Assembly: GCA_016196825.1 (NCBI GenBank)
Contig: JACPWY010000064.1
Coordinates: 1-51,244, forward strand
Direction: 5' to 3'
Length of the DNA: 51,244 nucleotides
DNA from: Deltaproteobacteria bacterium
GTDB taxonomy: Bacteria; Bdellovibrionota; FAC87; UBA2466
The notes under the pieces were generated by a model. It worked only from the letters and a program-made list of their open reading frames with translations, was not told the origin of the DNA and searched no databases. Below, piece after piece: positions 48,560 to 51,244 of this stretch (positions within the stretch are counted from its first letter, which is position 1; the number at the start of each line of letters is the position of its first letter). A program made the position numbers and the translations under genes.

Positions 48560-48935
48560 ATCATCTCCAAGTGTTGGCGACTCCCGGAATACACTCCCGA
48601 TTTGCTGGCATCGGTTTCGCAAAAGGTGTTCGGAGGCTACTTCGGGGGAGGTGGCCGTTTGAAGATGAATGACCCCCAAGGTTTTCGGGGTGACGGGCGA
48701 GGGAAGCCGTACTGCCAGGCCGTGGAAGTCTCACGACTTCCAGGGCTGGCCGAATGGGACCGGCGACCGTCGATGGCCTGAATCCGGCCGAGAGAGCCGG
48801 AGGTAAGGATTCTCGCGTCAGCGGGAAAAAGGACTGACTCGGCAACGGGGCAGTCGTGGGGGCGACCTCACGGGTTACCACTACTCCTCTCTCACCTGCC
48901 GCCCTCCTTTAGTTGGGGGGCGGCGGGGTTTTTTT
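48560..48935 (+). ncRNA. candidate structured non-coding RNA, unknown family
   Basis: About 340 bp of G/C-rich, ORF-poor sequence contains a chain of hairpins: GGCTAC/GTGGCC near 48634-48656; GGAAGTC-TCAC-GACTTCC (48724-48741) inside a longer CCAGG.../...GCTGG stem; TCCGGC/GCCGGA (48783-48801); TCTCGC-GTCA-GCGGGA (48810-48825); and GACTG/CAGTC (48832-48855). It ends in a perfect intrinsic terminator on the plus strand. The only protein genes around are a divergent minus-strand gene and a downstream kinase that starts after the terminator. A TTGACA (48508-48513) is a possible -35. The 5' end is uncertain. It does not match RNase P, tmRNA, 6S or SRP RNA by eye. Confidence 0.55.
48895..48935 (+). 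terminator. very strong intrinsic terminator of the candidate ncRNA
   Basis: A 13-bp G/C stem (48895-48907 with 48915-48927, two G-T pairs) with a 7-nt loop is followed by GG-less T-run of seven (48929-48935). It lies upstream of the kinase gene, so it must end a transcript that does not include the kinase. Confidence 0.93.
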
Positions 48936-48960
48936 GATAAAATGACTGATACGCCTTTGT

Positions 48961-50079
48961 ATGGATGACAAGACGCGCATCACAGCCATTCTCGCCAAGT
49001 CCGAAGGCACCAATCTTCGTGGTGTTATCGACGAATTGCAGATTATTGCCCGGGGCGGCATGTCCCACATCTACCGTGCGCGCCAGCCTTCGCTCGATCG
49101 CTACGTCGTCGTCAAGCAGCTCAAAGACGAGCTCTTCTCCAACCCGGAAATGCTCGAGCGCTTTCGGCGCGAGGCCAAAGCCCTGGCCGCGGTGCTGCAC
49201 CAGAACGTGGCGCATGTTTACGATTTCGTCGAGTCGGGCTCTCAATCCTACATTTTGATGGAGTATATCGAGGGGGCCGACCTCTCGTTCATTCTCTCCA
49301 AGCTTGGCCAGCTACCGTTTGAAATGGCGGCGGCTGTGGCGCTCGGTATCGCACGCGGCGTGAGCTATATCCACGCGCACAATCTGATTCACAGGGACAT
49401 CAAGCCCGCGAATATTCGCCTCACGACGCGTGGGGGTGTGAAGCTCATGGATTTTGGGATCGTGATGAATCTCGATCACGAGAATCTCACGCGGCCCGGA
49501 CTCATGGTGGGCTCGCCGAGCTATCTGTCGCCGGAGCAGGTCTTGGGGGATCCCATCACCCACCGCGCGGATCTTTTTCTGATCGGAATCGTCTTGTACG
49601 AAATGCTCACGGGTGTCAGACCGTTTCGAGAAGAGGGCGGGAAGACCGTCTTTCAGGCGATTCGCGAATCGCAGTACGTGCCTCTGAAGAAGATGCGCTC
49701 GACCGTACCCGCGGCACTCGATCGGATCGTCCGTCGGTGTCTGAAGGTGAAGCCCGACGATCGCTTCGAGAACGTGAAGGAACTGATCAAGGAGCTTGAG
49801 AGCTATCTGGGCGGTTACCGCAGCTCCCATATCGATGATTTAGTCCTTCGTTTCCTGGATCAAGAGGCCATTCTCACGCCCGCCATTCCCTACCTCGAGC
49901 TCGATGAAAGGAAGATGTCTCGACGGATATTCGGCATCGAATGGAGCTGGTCCATCGCTGCTCTCCTCGTCATAGGCCTTGGCCTGGGCTTGGGCGTCGG
50001 CTTTTGGATGGGCTCCCACCCCGGGGCGGTCCCCAATGCCCCACGCCCCTTCCCACCGACCCATTCCTACAATCGTTGA
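48961..50079 (+). CDS. Ser/Thr protein kinase with C-terminal membrane anchor
   Basis: A 372-aa Hanks-type kinase. The Gly loop is ARGGMSHIYRA (about 30-40), with Lys52, HRDIKPAN (144-151), DFG (164-166) and SPSYLSPEQVLG, forming a complete active-type kinase. The C-terminus has one hydrophobic helix (about 330-352, GIEWSWSIAALLVIGLGLGLGVGFWMG) and a short Pro-rich tail. There is no extracellular sensor domain, unlike the kinase at 38.2 kb. It starts 26 bp after the ncRNA terminator, and no good ribosome-binding site precedes ATG 48961. Its substrates are unknown. Confidence 0.92.
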   Translation: MDDKTRITAILAKSEGTNLRGVIDELQIIARGGMSHIYRARQPSLDRYVVVKQLKDELFSNPEMLERFRREAKALAAVLHQNVAHVYDFVESGSQSYILMEYIEGADLSFILSKLGQLPFEMAAAVALGIARGVSYIHAHNLIHRDIKPANIRLTTRGGVKLMDFGIVMNLDHENLTRPGLMVGSPSYLSPEQVLGDPITHRADLFLIGIVLYEMLTGVRPFREEGGKTVFQAIRESQYVPLKKMRSTVPAALDRIVRRCLKVKPDDRFENVKELIKELESYLGGYRSSHIDDLVLRFLDQEAILTPAIPYLELDERKMSRRIFGIEWSWSIAALLVIGLGLGLGVGFWMGSHPGAVPNAPRPFPPTHSYNR

Positions 50080-50161
50080 TTCTCCACTTTATTTTATTAC
50101 CCGGTTGCACCGGTTATGTGCGCACTGGCATATTGCGCGCCAGATTCACAGGAGAAAACCG

Positions 50162-50488
50162 ATGAATGACTGGACAGTTGGCCTTCTTGTCGTTTTGGGC
50201 TCGAGCGCTTTCGCTGGCGAAACGGTGAAATGCGAAAGCCACTGCGACGTCAGCGGCAATCACTTTGAAGCGGTCTTCACCGCCCGCTCTGCCAGCGAGC
50301 CGAAGAATCTTGTCTGCACCTATGAAGTTTCTAAAGATGACAACCGCTGTAGCTGGATCTCCGATCGCATCCACGAAGCCAACAAGGTGATCAAACGCGA
50401 CCAGATCCTCGAGGAGAATCAAGAGCGGCTCAACAACCTCGATAACCCCCGTCCCCGCCGCACCTCCAAGGTCGACGTCGAAAACTGA
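50162..50488 (+). CDS. small exported protein, 108 aa
   Basis: ATG 50162 (CAGGAGAAAACCG upstream) gives a leader MNDWTVGLLVVLGSSAFA cleaved before GETVKC. The mature domain has three Cys early on (KCESHCDVSG, LVCTYEV) plus one at DNRCSW, likely two disulphides. It then has a helical, charged stretch (HEANKVIKRDQILEENQERLNNL) and a basic end. No family was recognised. It follows the kinase by 82 bp on the same strand. Confidence 0.72.
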   Translation: MNDWTVGLLVVLGSSAFAGETVKCESHCDVSGNHFEAVFTARSASEPKNLVCTYEVSKDDNRCSWISDRIHEANKVIKRDQILEENQERLNNLDNPRPRRTSKVDVEN

Positions 50489-51244
50489 TTCCATCCAAAG
50501 CAGCCTTGATTCGCGGCGCCTCTTCGACAATTCAAGCCCTTGACCGGCCCAGAGTCTCCGGTCATTCTACGCCGCATCTATGAGGGGGTTGGCATTCCCT
50601 AGCCCATGAAGGTCTGGGTTGTTTCTCAGGAACGTGGGCGGTCGAAATAGCGGCCGCTGACGCGCCGACTTCACTTCCTAGTTCCACGAAGTGTTCGAGC
50701 GGCTTGTCGCCCCGACGTTACCGCTGCGCGATAACGTCGGGTGCTGTTGGTGGCGTGAGCGGTCTTTGCCAGTGGGGAAAGGGAGCGCTTAGGAAGAATC
50801 AGCAAACGAGGTGACGGGAAAATTCGGTGCTTACTCGTTCACGGAGCAAGGTCAGCCCTGCGAGTAGCTCAGAGCCATCCGACAGATAGAAGACTGGTTT
50901 GGGCTGAAAAATTGCGACTAAAAAAGGGGGCCAATAAAGCCGCGGTCGCTTTAGCAAATCAAAATGCTCGAACTCTTTTTGCGTTACTTAAGAACGGGGG
51001 GCAGTACAGGCCATCGCTGTAAACGCATTTCAAGACTTACCTGACAACACAGATAGGACAGAAGAAAAACGGTAAGACCTGCTTTCGGAGAACCTGACCG
51101 CTTGCGAGGCACTCGAAAGAAGATGCCGTCCCGAAGACTAGGACCGAAAGCGCACGAATTCCTCTTGGGCAGAGACACTGTCTCCATGCCGGATATGAGC
51201 CTGTAGTCTACTCAGTTTTTCTTGTTGCTGTTTTAACTTGTGTT
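50489..51244. other. 756-bp region without a convincing gene
   Basis: No frame shows a start context with coding character. The region holds two hairpins: GACCGG/CCGGTC (50542-50563) and the longer CCCGACGTTA dyad at 50711-50741. A 67-codon minus-strand frame (50984-51187) has no ribosome-binding site and unusual composition. Confidence 0.55.
50711..50741. repeat. 10-bp perfect inverted repeat
   Basis: CCCGACGTTA (50711-50720) and TAACGTCGGG (50732-50741) flank an 11-nt loop in otherwise featureless sequence. There is no T-run. It resembles neither a known att site nor a terminator. Confidence 0.5.

Noticed and set aside
48560..48900. RNase P RNA (rnpB)
   Set aside because: Fragments such as AGATGAATGAC and CGATGGCC resemble its core, but they are in the wrong order and GAGGAAAGTCC and ACAGAA are absent.
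50984..51187. 67-codon minus-strand frame
   Set aside because: No ribosome-binding site, no upstream promoter and unconvincing composition.

Overview
The window looks like a chromosomal segment of a free-living Gram-negative bacterium with moderately high GC. The best fit is the Bdellovibrionota/Myxococcota ('delta-proteobacterial') sphere. This is inferred from several features together: many short lipoprotein and outer-membrane genes, two Hanks-type Ser/Thr kinases, a sigma-54 activator with repeated -24/-12 promoters, a Zn-binding 'vegetative protein'-like gene, an imuA-imuB-dnaE2 mutasome next to lexA, and a eukaryote-like (type 2) isoleucyl-tRNA synthetase. No rRNA or species marker is present, so the placement is not secure. 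There is no prophage, IS transposase or CRISPR array.

Layout. 1-9.4 kb: a hypothetical gene, a small PF04020-type membrane protein, nagZ, a Zn-finger-like protein, a REP-like cruciform with tandem 17-bp repeats, a signal-peptidase-like/methyltransferase fusion, then (minus strand) a small membrane ORF-ileS-rlmH, and a secreted caspase-like protein. 9.4-16 kb: a VTT/DedA-like membrane protein, a sigma-54-driven pair of paralogous lipoproteins, an outer-membrane barrel, a ClC antiporter followed by a 170-bp palindromic element, and an exported catalase-like protein. 15.7-19.1 kb: HicAB, a GNAT enzyme, tRNA-Leu(UAA), an MFS carrier and an exported protein. 19.2-25.9 kb: two lipoproteins with candidate sigma-54 promoters, then a three-gene exported operon (unknown, c-type haem protein, Tat-type DUF1501). 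25.9-31.5 kb: dnaE2, imuB and imuA facing lexA, with three copies of a TGTAC-N5-GTACA palindrome that is probably the LexA operator. 31.5-35 kb: small exported proteins, a tiny membrane protein, and an HNH remnant in poor coding sequence. 35-42.5 kb: an ABC transporter (double permease plus ATPase), a Ser/Thr kinase overlapping a sigma-54 activator, then an outer-membrane protein with its own sigma-54 promoter. 42.4-44.8 kb: two paralogous lipoproteins, another cruciform, and three overlapping mini-lipoproteins that are paralogues of each other. 44.8-48.4 kb: VapBC, a glycosyltransferase, HEPN-MNT, and a sigma-54-driven lipoprotein pair. 48.4-51.2 kb: a candidate structured ncRNA with a strong terminator, a second Ser/Thr kinase, an exported protein, and about 750 bp without a convincing gene.

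How it fits together. The main theme is envelope biology under sigma-54. I count five good and one weaker GG-N10-GC promoter, all directly upstream of lipoprotein or exported-protein genes. The kinase/activator pair at 38.2-41.5 kb is an obvious candidate controller for at least the adjacent one. The second theme is an SOS mutagenesis cassette with what looks like a lineage-specific LexA box. The least explained signals are the ncRNA candidate at 48.6-48.9 kb and the three palindromic elements (3.2, 13.9 and 43.7 kb).
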